The position numbers were made by a program, and so were the translations under genes. The notes below the pieces were generated by a model. The model was not told the origin of the DNA. It searched no databases and saw only the letters and a program-made list of their open reading frames with translations. This document shows positions 13,530-25,437 of a stretch of DNA of 64,000 nucleotides, in pieces; the stretch's first letter is position 1, and each line of letters begins with the position of its first letter. The DNA is from Euonymus europaeus (lineage: Eukaryota > Streptophyta > Magnoliopsida > Celastrales > Celastraceae), in the NCBI GenBank assembly GCA_963580455.1, contig OY756972.1, positions 11,299,001 through 11,363,000 of the forward strand. Reading direction: 5' to 3'.

Positions 13530-15480
13530 TACTCGTAAAATTTGACATATTAGAAAAATAGAAAGTGTACACCGGGCAACTTTGATGGTCCGAAGTTGCT
13601 CAACTCTCTCTATGGAGGAGCTTTTAACGGTTTTGTCCATTTGTCATAGAAAGTTGGTGTTTTGGCATCGAAATAATCTAGGAAGCTTATACTCTCAAAA
13701 TTTGACATATAAGAACAATAAAAATTGTACACCGAGCAACTTTGATGGTCCGAAGTTGCTCAACTCTCTCTATGGAGGAGCTTTTAACGGTTTTGTCCAT
13801 TTGTCATAGAACTTTGGTGTTTTGGCATCGAAATAATCTAGGAAGCGTATACTCTTAAAATTTGACATATAAGAACAATAAAAATTGTACACCGAGCAAC
13901 TTTGATGGTCCGAAGTTGCTCAACTCTCTCTATGGAATAGCATTTAACGGTTTTATCCATTTGTCATAGAAAGTTGGTGTTTTGGAATCGAAATAATCTT
14001 GGAAGCTTGTATTAATAAAATTTTACATAGAAGAACAATAAAAATGTACAGAGAGGAACTTTGATGGTCCGAAGTTGCTCAACTCCCTCTATGGAGGAGC
14101 TTTTAGCGGTTTTGTCCATTTGTCATAAAAGTTGGTGTTTTGGCATCGAAATAATCTATGAAGCTTATACTCATAAAATTTGACATATAAGAACAATAAA
14201 AAGTGTATACCGAGCAACTTTGATGGTCCGAAGTTGCTCAACGCTCTTTATGGAGGAGCTTTTAACGGTTTTGTCCATTTGTCATAGAAAGTTGGTGTTT
14301 TGGCATCGAAATAATCTAGGAAGCTTATACTCCTAAAATTTGAAATATAAGAACAATAAAAATTGTTCACCGAGCAACTTTAATGGTCCGAAGTTGCTCA
14401 ACTCTCTCTATGGAGGAGCTTTTAACGGTTTTATCCATTTATAATAGAAAGTTGGTGTTTTGGCATCGAAATAATCTAGGAAGCTTATACTCTTAAAATT
14501 TGACATATAAGAACAATAAAAAATTTACACAGAGCAACTTTGATGGTCCGAAGTTGCTCAACTCTCTCTATTGAGAAGTTTTTAACGGTTTTGTCTATTT
14601 GTAATAGAAAGTTGGTGCTTTGGCATCGAAATAATCTAGGAAGCTTGTACTCTTAAAATTTGACATATAAAAACAATAAAAATTGTACACCGAGCAACTT
14701 TGATGTTCCGAAGTTGCTGAACTCTCTCTATGGAGGAGCTTTTAACGGTTTTATCCATTTGTCATAGAAAGTTGGTGTGTTGGAATCGAAATAATCTTGG
14801 AAGCTTGTATTAATAAAATTTTACATAGAAGAACAACAAAAAGTGTACATAAAGGAACTTTGATGGTCCGAACTTGCTCAACTCTCTCTATGGATGAGCT
14901 TTTAACGGTTTTGTCCATTTGTCATAGAAATTTTGTGTTTTGGCATCGAAATAATCTATGAAGCTATACTCATATAATTTGACATATAAGAACAATAAAA
15001 AGTGTACACCGAGCAACTTTGATGGTCCGAAGTTGCTCAACTCTCTCTATGGAGGAGCTTTTAACGGTTTTGTCCATTTGTCATAGAAATTTGGTGTTTT
15101 GGCATCGAAATAATCTATGAAGCTTATACTCGTAAAATTTGACATATTAGAAAAATAAAAAGTGTACACCGGGCAACTTTGATGGTCCGAAGTTGCTCAA
15201 CTCTCTCTATGGAGGAGCTTTTAACGGTTTTGTCCATTTGTCATAGAAAGTTGGTGTTTGGCATCGAAATAGTCTAGGAAGCTTATACTCTTAAAATTTG
15301 ACATATAAGAACAATAAAAATTGTACACCGAGCAACATTGATGGTCCGAAGATGCTCAACTCTCTCTATGGAAGAGCTTTTAACGGTTTTATCCATTTGT
15401 CATAGAAACTTGGTGTTTTGGAATCGAAATAATCTTGGAAGCTTGTATTAATAAAATTTTACATAGAAGAACAATAAAAA
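13530..15480. repeat. 19-monomer HOR (about 3,035 bp), copy 1
   Basis: Three markers give the same offset to the next copy: ACTCGTAAAA with TATTAGAAAAAT (13,531 to 16,566), TACATAAAGG (14,846 to 17,881) and GCAACATTG with AAGATGCTC (15,332 to 18,367), all 3,035 bp. Between them GTACAGAGAGG (14,045 to 16,921) is offset only 2,876. Copy 1 therefore has an extra monomer near 13,800 and copy 2 has a compensating extra monomer near 17,650. Confidence 0.75.
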
Positions 15481-16564
15481 GTGTACATAAAGGAACTTTG
15501 ATGGTCCGAAGTTGCTCAACTCTCTCTATGGATGAGCTTTTAACGGTTTTGTCCATTTGTCATAGAATTTGTGTGTTTTGTCATCGAAATAATCTATGAA
15601 GCTTATACTCATAAAATTTGACAGATAAGAACAATAAAAAGTGTACACCGAGCAACTTTGATGGTCGGAAGTTGCTCAACTCTCTCTATGGAGGAGCTTT
15701 TAACGGTTTTGTCCATTTGTCATAGAAAGTTGGTGTTTTGGCATCGAAATAATCTAGGAAGCTTATACTCTTAAAATTTGACATATAAGAACAATACAAA
15801 TTGTACACCGAGCAACTTTGAAGGTCCGAAGTTGCTCAACTCTCTCTATGGAAGAGTATTTAACGGTTTTATCCATTTGTCATAGAAAATTGTTGTTTTG
15901 GAATCGAAATAATCTTGAAAGCTTGTATTAATAAAATTTTACATAGAAGAAAAGTAAAAATTGTACATAGAGGAAATTTATTGATCCGAAGTTGCTCAAC
16001 TCTCTCTATGGAGGAGCTTTTAGCGGTTTTGTCCATTTGTCATAAAAGTTGGTGTTTTTGCATCGAAATAATCTATGAAGCTTATACTCATAAAATTTGA
16101 CATATAAGAACAATAAAAATTGTACACCGAGCAACTTCGTTAGTCCGAAGTTGCTCAACGCTCTGTTTGGAGGAGCTTTTAACGGTTTTGTCCTTTTGTC
16201 ATAGAAAATTGGTGTTTTGGCATCGAAATAATCTAGGAAGCTTATACTCCTAAAATTTGAAATATAAGAACAATAAAAATTGTTCACCGAGCAACTTTAA
16301 TGGTCCGAAGTTGTTCAACTCTCTCTATGGAGGAGCTTTTAACGGTTTTATCCATTTATAATAGAAAGTTGGTGTTTTGGCATCGAAATAATCTAGGAAG
16401 CTTATACTCTTAAAATTTGACATATAAGAACAATAAAAATTGTACACATAGCAACTTTGATGATCCGAAGTTGCTCAACTCTCTCTATTGAGAAGTTTTT
16501 AACGGTTTTGTCTATTTGTCATAGAAAGTTGGTGCTTTGGCATCGAAATAATCTAGGAAGCTTG
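15481..16564. repeat. Mosaic monomers between the two 3,035-bp HOR copies
   Basis: About seven satellite monomers, including an AGAAAAGTAAAAATTG copy at 15,945 related to those near 10,470, 12,430, 57,710 and 61,850, and monomers of the TTCACCGAG and CTATTGAGAAG types. Near 16,560 a chimeric monomer joins GCTTTGGCATCG / GAAGCTTGTACTC to ACTCGTAAAATTTGACATATTAG. Nothing other than satellite is present. Confidence 0.7.
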
Positions 16565-18515
16565 TACTCGTAAAATTTGACATATTAGAAAAATAAAAAG
16601 TGTACACCGGGCAACTTTGATGGTCCGAAGTTGCTCAACTCTCTCTATGGAGGAGCTTTTAACGGTTTTGTCCATTTGTCATAGAAAGTTGGTGTTTTGG
16701 CATCGAAATAATCTAGGAAGCTTATACTCTTAAAATTTGACTTATAAGAACAAAAAAAATTGTACACCGAGCAACTTTGATAGTCCGAAGTTGCTCAACT
16801 CTCTCTATGGAAGAGCATTTAACGGTTTTATCCATTTGTCATAGAAAGTTGGTGTTTTGGAATCGAAATAATCTTGGAAGCTTGTATTAATAAAATTTTA
16901 CATAGAAGAACAATAAAAATGTACAGAGAGGAACTTTGATGGTACGAAGTTGCTCAACTCCCTCTATGGAGGAGCTTTTAGCGGTTTTGTCCATTTGTCA
17001 TAAAAGTTGGTGTTTTGGCATCGAAATAATCTATGAAGCTTATACTCATAAAATTTGACATATAAGAACAATAAAAAGTGTATACCGAGCAACTTTGATG
17101 GTCCGAAGTTGCTCAACGCTCTTTATGGAGGAGCTTTTAACGGTTTTGTCCATTTGTCATAGAAAGTTGCTGTTTTGGCATCGAAATAATCTAGGAAGCT
17201 TATACTCCTAAAATTTGAAATATAAGAACAATAAAAATTGTTCACCGAGCAACTTTAATGGTCCGAAGTTGCTCAACTCTCTCTATGGAGGAACTTTTAA
17301 CGGTTTTATCCATTTATAATAGAAAGTTGGTGTTTTGGCATCGAAATAATCTAGGAAGCTTATACTCTTAAAATTTGACATATAAGAACAATAAAAATTG
17401 TACACAGAGCAACTTTGATGGTCCGAAGTTGCTCAACTCTCTCTATTGAGAAGTTTTTAACGGTTTTGTCTATTTGTCATAGAAAGTTGGTGCTTTGGCA
17501 TCGAAATAATCTAGGAAGCTTGTACTCTTAAAATTTGACATATAAAAACAATAAAAATTGTACACCGAGCAACTTTGATGGTCCGAAGTTGCTCAACTCT
17601 CTCTATGGAGGAGCTTTTAACGGTTTTATCCATTTGTCATAGAAAGTTGGTGTTTTAGCATCGAAATAATCTAGGAAGCTTATACTCTTAAAATTTGACA
17701 TATAAGAACAATAAAAATTGTACACCGAGCAACTTTGATGGTCCGAAGTTGCTCAACTCTCTCTATGGAGGAGCTTTTAACGGTTTTATCCATTTGTCAT
17801 AGAAAGTTGGTGTGTTGGAATCGAAATAATCTTGGAAGCTTGTATTAATAAAATTTTACATAGAAGAACAACAAAAAGTGTACATAAAGGAACTTTGATG
17901 GTCCGAACTTGCTCAACTCTCTCTATGGATGAGCTTTTAACGGTTTTGTCCATTTGTCATAGAAATTTTGTGTTTGGCATCAAAATAATCTATGAAGCTA
18001 TACTCATAAAATTTGACATATAAGAACAATAAAAAGTGTACACCGAGCAACTTTGATGGTCCGAAGTTGCTCAACTCTCTCTATGGAGGAGCTTTTACCA
18101 GTTTTGTCCATTTGTCATAGAAATTTAGTGTTTTGGCATCGAAATAATCTATGAAGCTTATACTCGTAAAATTTGACATATTAGAAAAATAAAAAGTGTA
18201 CACCGGGCAACTTTGATGGTCCGAAGTTGCTCAACTCTCTCTATGGAGGAGCTTTTAACGGTTTTGTCCATTTGTCATAGAAAGTTGGTGTTTTGGCATC
18301 GAAATAATCTAGGAAGCTTATACTCTTAAAATTTGACATATAAGAACAATAAAAATTGTACACCGAGCAACATTGATGGTCCGAAGATGCTCAACTCTCT
18401 CTATGGAAAAGCTTTTAACGGTTTTATCCATTTGTCATAGAAACTTGGTGTTTTGGAATCGAAATAATCTTGGAAGCTTGTATTAATAAAATTTTACATA
18501 GAAGAACAATAAAAA
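16565..18515. repeat. 19-monomer HOR (about 3,035 bp), copy 2
   Basis: This is the partner of 13,530-15,480. It ends near 18,515, where this copy reads AGTGTATATAGAAAAAC and copy 1 reads AGTGTACATAAAGGAAC. The segment contains the recurring order of an ATTAATAAAATTTT monomer, a GAAATTTTGTG monomer lacking HindIII, and a consensus-like monomer. Confidence 0.73.
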
Positions 18516-18689
18516 GTGTATATAGAAAAACTTTCATGGTCCGAAGTTGCTCAACTCTCTCTTTGGAGGAGCTTTTAGCGGTTTTGTCCATTTGTCATAA
18601 AAGTTGGTGTTTTCGCATCGAAATAATATATGAAGCTTATACTCATAAAATTTGGCATATAAGAACAATAAAAAGTGTACACCGAGAAA

Positions 18690-19920
18690 CTTTGATGGTT
18701 CGAAGTTGCTCAACTCTCTCTATGGAGGAGCTTTTAACGGTTTTGTCCATTTGTCATAGAAAGTTGGTGTTTTAGCATCGAAATAATCTAGGAAGCTTAT
18801 ACTCTTAAAATTTGACATATAAGAACAATAAAAATTGTACACCGAGCAAGTTTGATGGTTCGAAGTTGCTCAACTCTCTCTATGGAGAAAGTTTTAACGG
18901 TTTTGTCCGATTGTCATAGAAAGTTGGTGTTTTGGCATCGAAATAATCTAGGAAGCTTATACTCTTAAAATTTGACATATAAGAACAATAAAAATTGTAC
19001 ACCGAGCAACTTTGATGGTCCGAAGTTGCTCAACTCTCTCTATGGAGGAGCTTTTAACGGTTTTATCCATTTGTCATAGAAAGTTGGTATGTTGGAATCG
19101 AAATAATCTTGGAAGCATGTATTAATAAAATTTTACATAGAAGAACAATAAAAAGTATACATAAAGGAACTTTGATGGTCCGAAGTTGCTCAACTCTCTC
19201 TATGGATGAGCTTTTAACGGTTTTGTCCATTTGTCATAGAATTTGTGTGTTTTGTCATCGAAATAATCTATGAAGCTTATACTCATAAAATTTGACATAT
19301 AAGAACAATAAAAAGTGTACACCGAGCAACTTTGATGGTCCGAAGTTGCTCAACTCTCTCTATGGAGGAGCTTTTAACGGTTTTGTCCATTTGTCATAGA
19401 AAGTTGGTGTTTTGGCATCGAAATAATCTAGGAAGCTTATACTATTAAAATTTGACATATAAGAACAATAAAAATTGTACACCGAGCAACTTTGATGATC
19501 CGAAGTTGCTCAACTCTCTCTATGGAAGAGCATTTAACGGTTTTATCCATTTGTCATAGAAAGTTGGTGTTTTGGAATCGAAATAATCTTGGAAGCTTGT
19601 ATTAATAAAATTTTACATAGAAGAACAATAAAAATGTACAGAGAGGAACTTTGATCGTCCGAAGTTGCTCAACTCCCTCTATGGAGGAGCTTTTAGCAGT
19701 TTTGTCCATTTGTCATAAAAGTTGGTGTTTTGGCATCGAAATAATCTATGAAGCTTATACTCATAAAATTTGACATATAAGAACAATAAAAAGTGTATAC
19801 CGAGCAACTATGATGGTCCGAAGTTGCTCAACGCTCTTTATGGAGGAGCTTTTAACGGTTTTGTCCATTTGTCATAGAAAGTTGGTGTTTTGGCATCGAA
19901 ATAATCTAGGAAGCTTATAC
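18690..19920. repeat. 15-monomer repeat (2,395 bp offset), copy 1
   Basis: This matches 21,085-22,315 at a constant offset of 2,395 bp, checked at GCAAGTTTGATGGTTCG (18,846 and 21,241), AAGCATGTATT (19,113 and 21,508) and GTACAGAGAGG (19,636 and 22,031). The match ends where this copy reads ACTCTTAAAATTTGAC and the other reads ACTCCTAAAAATTTGAAA. Confidence 0.8.
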
Positions 19921-21084
19921 TCTTAAAATTTGACATATAAGAACAATAAAAATTGTACACCGAGCAACTTTGATGGTCCGAAGTTGCTCAACTCTCTCTA
20001 TTGAGAAGCTTTTAACGGTTTTGTCTATTTGTCATAGAAAGTTGGTGCTTTGGCATCGAAATAATCTAGGAAGCTTGTACTCTTAAAATTTGACATATAA
20101 AAACAATAAAAATTGTACACCGAGCAACTTTGATGGTCCGAAGTTGCTCAACTCTCTCTATGGAGGAGCTTTTAACGGTTTTATCCATTTGTCATAGAAA
20201 GTTGGTGTGTTGGAATCGAAATAATCTTGGAAGCTTGTATTAATAAAATTTTACATAGAAGAACAACAAAAAGTGTACATAAAGGAACTTTGATGGTCCG
20301 AACTTGCTCAACTCTCTCTATGGATGAGCTTTTAACGGTTTTGTCCATTTGTCATAGAAATTTTGTGTTTTGGCATCGAAATAATCTATGAAGCTATACT
20401 CATAAAATTTGACATATAAGAACAATAAAAAGTGTACACCGAGCAACTTTGATGGTCCGAAGTTGCTCAACTCTCTCTATGGAGGAGCTTTTAACGGTTT
20501 TGTCCATTTGTCATAGAAAGTTGGTGTTTTGGCATCGGAATAATCTAGGAAGCTTATACTCTTAAAATTTGACATATAAGAACAATAAAAATTGTACACC
20601 GAGCAACTTTGATGGTCCGAAGTTGCTCAACTCTCTCTATGGAAGAGCATTTAACGGTTTTATCCATTTGTCATAGAAAGTTGGTGTTTTGGAATCGAAA
20701 TAATCTTGGAAGCTTGTATTAATAAAATTTTACATAGAAGAACAACAAAAATGTACAGAGAGGAACTTTGATGGTACGAAGTTGCTCAACTCCCTCTATG
20801 GAGGAGCTTTTAGCGGTTTTGTCCATTTGTCATAAAAGTTGGTGTTTTGGCATCGAAATAATCTATGAAGCTTATACTCATAAAATTTGACATATAAGAA
20901 CAATAAAAAGTGTATACCGAGCAACTTTGATGGTCCGAAGTTGCTCAACGCTTTTTATGGAGGAGCTTTTAACGGTTTTGTCCATTTGTCATAGAAAGTT
21001 GGTGTTTTGGCATCAAAATAATCTAGGAAGCTTATACTCTTGAAATTTGACATATAAGAACAATAAAAATTGTACACCGAGCAA
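19921..21084. repeat. Mosaic segment between the 2,395-bp repeat copies
   Basis: About seven monomers in the order CTATTGAGAAG type, ATTAATAAAATTTT type with ACAACAAAAAGTG, GAAATTTTGTG type without HindIII, consensus type with CATCGGAATAATC, GTACAGAGAGG type, GTGTATACCGAG type. The same order is reused in the later HORs near 24,460-25,440 and 27,660-28,620. This stretch is therefore a close relative of their source. Confidence 0.7.
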
Positions 21085-22251
21085 GTTTGATGGTTCGAAG
21101 TTGCTCAACTCTCTCTATGGAGGATCTTTTAACGGTTTTGTCCATTTGTCATAGAAAGTTGGTGTTTTAGCATCGAAATAATCTAGGAAGCTTATACTCT
21201 TAAAATTTGACATATAAGAACAATAAAAATTGTACACCGAGCAAGTTTGATGGTTCGAAGTTGCTCAACTCTCTCTATGGAGAAGGTTTTAACGGTTTTG
21301 TCCGATTGTCATAGAAAGTTGGTATTTTGGCATCGAAATAATCTAGGAAGCTTATACTCTTAAAATTTGACATATAAGAACAATAAAAATTGTACATCGA
21401 GCAACTTTGATGGTCCGAAGTTGCTCAACTCTCTCTATGGAGGAGCTTTTAACGGTTTTATCCATTTGTCATAGAAAGTTGGTATGTTGGAATCGAAATA
21501 ATCTTGGAAGCATGTATTAATAAAATTTTACATAGAAGAACAATAAAAAGTATACATAAAGGAACTTTGATGGTCCGAAGTTGCTCAACTCTCTCTATGG
21601 ATGAGCTTTTAACGGTTTTGTCCATTTGTCATAGAATTTGTGTGTTTTGTCATCGAAATAATCTATGAAGCTTATACTCATAAAATTTGACATATAAGAA
21701 CAATAAAAAGTGTACACCGAGCAACTTTGATGGTCCGAAGTTGCTCAACTCTCTCTATGGAGGAGCTTTTAACGGTTTTGTCCATTTGTCATAGAAAGTT
21801 GGTGTTTTGGCATCGAAATAATCTAGGAAGCTTATACTCTTAAAATTTGACATATAAGAACAATAAAAATTGTACACCGAGCAAATTTGATGGTCCGAAG
21901 TAGCTCAACTCTCTCTATGGAAGAGCATTTAACGGTTTTATCCATTTGTCATAGAAAGTTGGTGTTTTGGAATCGAAATAATCTTGGAAGCTTGTATTAA
22001 TAAAATTTTACATAGAAGAACAGTAAAAATGTACAGAGAGGAACTTTGATCGTCCGAAGTTGCTCAACTCCTTCTATGGAGGAGCTTTTAGCGGTTTTGT
22101 CCATTTGTCATAAAAGTTGGTGTTTTGGCATCGAAATAATCTATGAAGCTTATACTCATAAAATTTGACATATAAGAACAATAAAAAGTGTATACCGAGC
22201 AACTTTGATGGTCCGAAGTTGCTCAACGCTCTTTATGGAGGAGCTTTTAAC
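21085..22251. repeat. 15-monomer repeat (2,395 bp offset), copy 2
   Basis: This is the second copy of 18,690-19,920, and the homology continues to about 22,315. It is also the closest upstream relative of 28,640-29,900 in the 2,235-bp HOR (AAGCATGTATT at 21,508 and 29,158, offset 7,650). The right-hand module was therefore present before the later expansion. Confidence 0.75.
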
Positions 22252-25200
22252 GGTTTTGTCCATTTGTCATAGAAAGTTGGTGTTTTGGCATCGAAATAAT
22301 CTAGGAAGCTTATACTCCTAAAAATTTGAAATATAAGAACAATAAAAATTGTTCACCGAGCAACTTTAATGGTCCGAAGTTGCTCAACTCTCTCTATGGA
22401 GGAGCTTTTAACGGTTTTATCCATTTATAATAGAAAGTTGGTGTTTTGGCATCGAAATAATCTAGGAAGCTTATACTCTTAAAATTTGACATATAAGAAC
22501 AATAAAAATTGTACACAGAGCAACTTTGATGGTCCGAAGTTGCTCAACTCTCTCTATTGAGATGTTTTTAACGGTTTTGTCTATTTGTAATAGAAAGTTG
22601 GTGCTTTGGCATCGAAATAATCTAGGAAGCTTGTACTCTTAAAATTTGACATATAAAAACAATAAAAATTGTACACCGAGCAACTTTGATGGTCCAAAGT
22701 TGCTCAACTCTCTCTATGGAGGAGCTTTTAACGGTTTTATCCATTTGTCATAGAAAGTTGGTGTGTTGGAATCGAAATAATCTTGGAAGCTTGTATTAAT
22801 AAAATTTTACATAGAAGAACAACAAAAAGTGTACATAAAGGAACTTTGATGGTCCGAAGTTGCTCAACTCTATCTATGGATGAGCTTTTAACGGTTTTGT
22901 CCATTTGTCATAGAAATTTTGTGTTTTGGCATCGAAATAATCTATGAAGCTTATACTCATAAAATTTGACATATAAGAACAATAAAAAGTGTACATTGAG
23001 CAACTTTGATGGTCCGAAATTGCTCAACTCTCTCTATGGACGAGCTTTTAACGGTTTTTTCCATTTGTCATAGAAAGTTGTTGTTTTGGTCTCGGAAGCT
23101 TATACTCTTAAAATTTGACATATAAGAACAATAAAAATTGTACACCGAGCAACTTTGATCGTCCGAAATTGCTCAACTCTCTCTATGGAAGAGCTTTTAA
23201 CGGTTTTATCCATTTGTCATAGAAAGTCGGAGTTTTGGAATCGAAATAATCTTGGAAGCTTGTATTAATAAAATTTTACATAGAAGAACAATAAAAATGT
23301 ACATAGAGGAACTTTGATGGTCCGAAGTTGTTCAACTCTCTCTATGGAGGAGCTTTTAGCGGTTTTATCCATTTGTCATAAAAGTTGGTGTTTTGGCATC
23401 GAAATAATCTATGAAGCTTATACTCATAAAATTTGACAAATAAGAACAATAAAAAGTGTACACCGAGCAACTTTGATGGTCCGAAGTTGTTCAACTCTCT
23501 CTTTGGAGGAGCTTTTAACGGTTTTGTCCATTTGTCATAGAAAGTTGGTGTTTTTGGCATCGAAATAATCTAGGAAGCTTATACTCTTAAAATTTGAAAT
23601 ATAAGAACAATAAAAATTCTAAACCGAGCAACTTTAATGGTCCGAAGTTGCTCAACTCTCTCAATGGAGGAGCTTTTAACGGTTTTGTCCATTTGTCATA
23701 GAAAGTTGGTGTTTTGGCATCGAAATAATCTAGGAAGCTTATACTCATAAAATTTGACATATAAGAACAATAAAAAGTGTACACCGAGCAACTTTGATGG
23801 TCCGAAGTTGTTCAAATCTCTCTATGGAGGAGCTTTTAACGGTTTTGTCCATTTGTCATAGAAAGTTGGTGTTTTGGCATCGAAATAATCTAGGAAGCTT
23901 ATACTCTTAAAATTTGAAATATAAGAACAATAAAAATTGTACACCGAGCAAGTTTGATGGTCCGAAGATCCTCAACTCTCTCTAAGGAAGAGCTTTTAAC
24001 GGTTTTATTCATTTGTCATAGAAAGTTGGTGTGTTGGAATCGAAATAATCTTGGAAGCTTGTATTAATAAAATTTTACGTAGAAGAACAATAAAAAGTGT
24101 ACATAGAGGAACTTTGATGGTCCGAAGTTGCTCAACTCTCTCTATGGATGAGCTTTTAACGGTTTTGTCCATTTGTCATAGAAATTTGGTGTTTTGGCAT
24201 CGAAATAATCTATGAAGCTTATACTCATAAAATTTGACATATAAGAACAATAAAAAGTGTACACCGAGATACTTTGATGGTCCGAAGTTGCTCAACTCTC
24301 TCTATGGAGCAGCTTTTAACGGTTTTGTCCATTTGTCATAGAAAGTTGGTGTTTTGGCATCGAAATAATCTAGGAAGCTTATACTCTTAAAATTTGACAT
24401 ATAAGAACAATAAAAATTGTACACAGAGCAACTTTGATGGTCCGAAGTTGCTCAACTCTCTCTATTGAGAAGTTTTTAACGGTTTTGTCTATTTGTCATA
24501 GAAAGTTGGTGCTTTGGCATCGAAATAATCTAGGAAGCTTGTACTGTTAAAATTTGACATATAAAAACAATAAAAATTGTACACCGAGCAACTTTGATGG
24601 TCCGAAGTTGCTCAACTCTCTCTATGGAGGAGCTTTTAACGGTTTTATCCATTTGTCATAGAAAGTTGGTGTGTTGGAATCGAAATAATCTTGGAATCTT
24701 GTATTAATAAAATTTTACATAGAAGAACAACAAAAAGTGTACATAAAGGAACTTTGATGGTCCGAACTTGCTCAACTCTCTCTATGGATGAGCTTTTAAC
24801 GGTTTTGTCCATTTGTCATAGAAATTTTGTGTTTTGGCATCGAAATAATCTATGAAGCTATACTCATAAAATTTGACATATAAGAACAATAAAAAGTGGA
24901 CACCGAGCAACTTTGATGGTCCGAAGTTGCTCAACTCTCTCTATGGAGGAGCTTTTAACGGTTTTGTCCATTTGTCATAGAAAGTTGGTGTTTTGGCATC
25001 GGAATAATCTAGGAAGCTTATACTCTTAAAATTTGACATATAAGAACAATAAAAATTGTACACCGAGCAACTTTAATGGTCCGAAGTTGCTCAACTCTCT
25101 CTATGGAAGAGCATTTAACGGTTTTATCCATTTGTCATAGAAAGTTGGTGTTTTGGAATCGAAATAATCTTGGAAGCTTGTATTAATAAAATTTTACATA

Positions 25201-25437
25201 GAAGAACAATAAAAATGTACAGAGAGGAACTTTGATGGTACGAAGTTGCTCAACTCCCTCTATGGCGGAGCTTTTAGCGGTTTTGTCCATTTGTCATAAA
25301 AGTTGGTGTTTTGGCATCGAAATAATCTATGAAGCTTATACTCATAAAATTTGACATATAAGAACAATAAAAAGTGTATACCGAGCAACTTTGATGGTCC
25401 GAAGTTGCTCAACGCTCTTTATGGAGGAGCTTTTAAC
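22252..25437. repeat. 3,186-bp tandem duplication, unit 1
   Basis: This aligns with 25,438-28,623 at a constant offset of 3,186 bp (20 monomers; one is 149 bp). The right boundary is sharp: AACGG at 25,435 faces AACAG at 28,621, and identity to the next copy is lost beyond it. Private marks shared by both units include CTCCTAAAAATTTGAAA with an extra A (near 22,318 and 25,504), GGTCTCGGAAGC, and AAGATCCTCAACTC. Confidence 0.9.
23080..23100. repeat. 149-bp deletion monomer (first of seven)
   Basis: TTTTGG is followed directly by TCTCGGAAGCTT: 11 bases (CATCGAAATAA) are missing between TTTTGG and TCTAGG. The same junction occurs at about 26,275, 35,049, 36,474, 45,247, 56,233 and 60,375, always after GTTGTTGTTTTGG. 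The first two read TCTCGG and the rest TCTAGG. It is an excellent tag for tracking copies of one ancestral monomer across the HOR modules. Confidence 0.9.

Noticed and set aside
16006..16287. Minus-strand ORF of 93 codons and the many 61-82 codon ORFs with near-identical translations
   Set aside because: Recurrent translations reflect repeat identity, not a gene family. Homologous monomers elsewhere are interrupted by stops or frameshifts at the same places.
18470..18775. A 101-codon open reading frame, the longest in the window, as a gene
   Set aside because: It is two satellite monomers read in frame. The same peptide fragments recur wherever monomers happen to lack a stop codon, on both strands, and change phase every 160 bp. 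There is no codon-bias or conservation signal.
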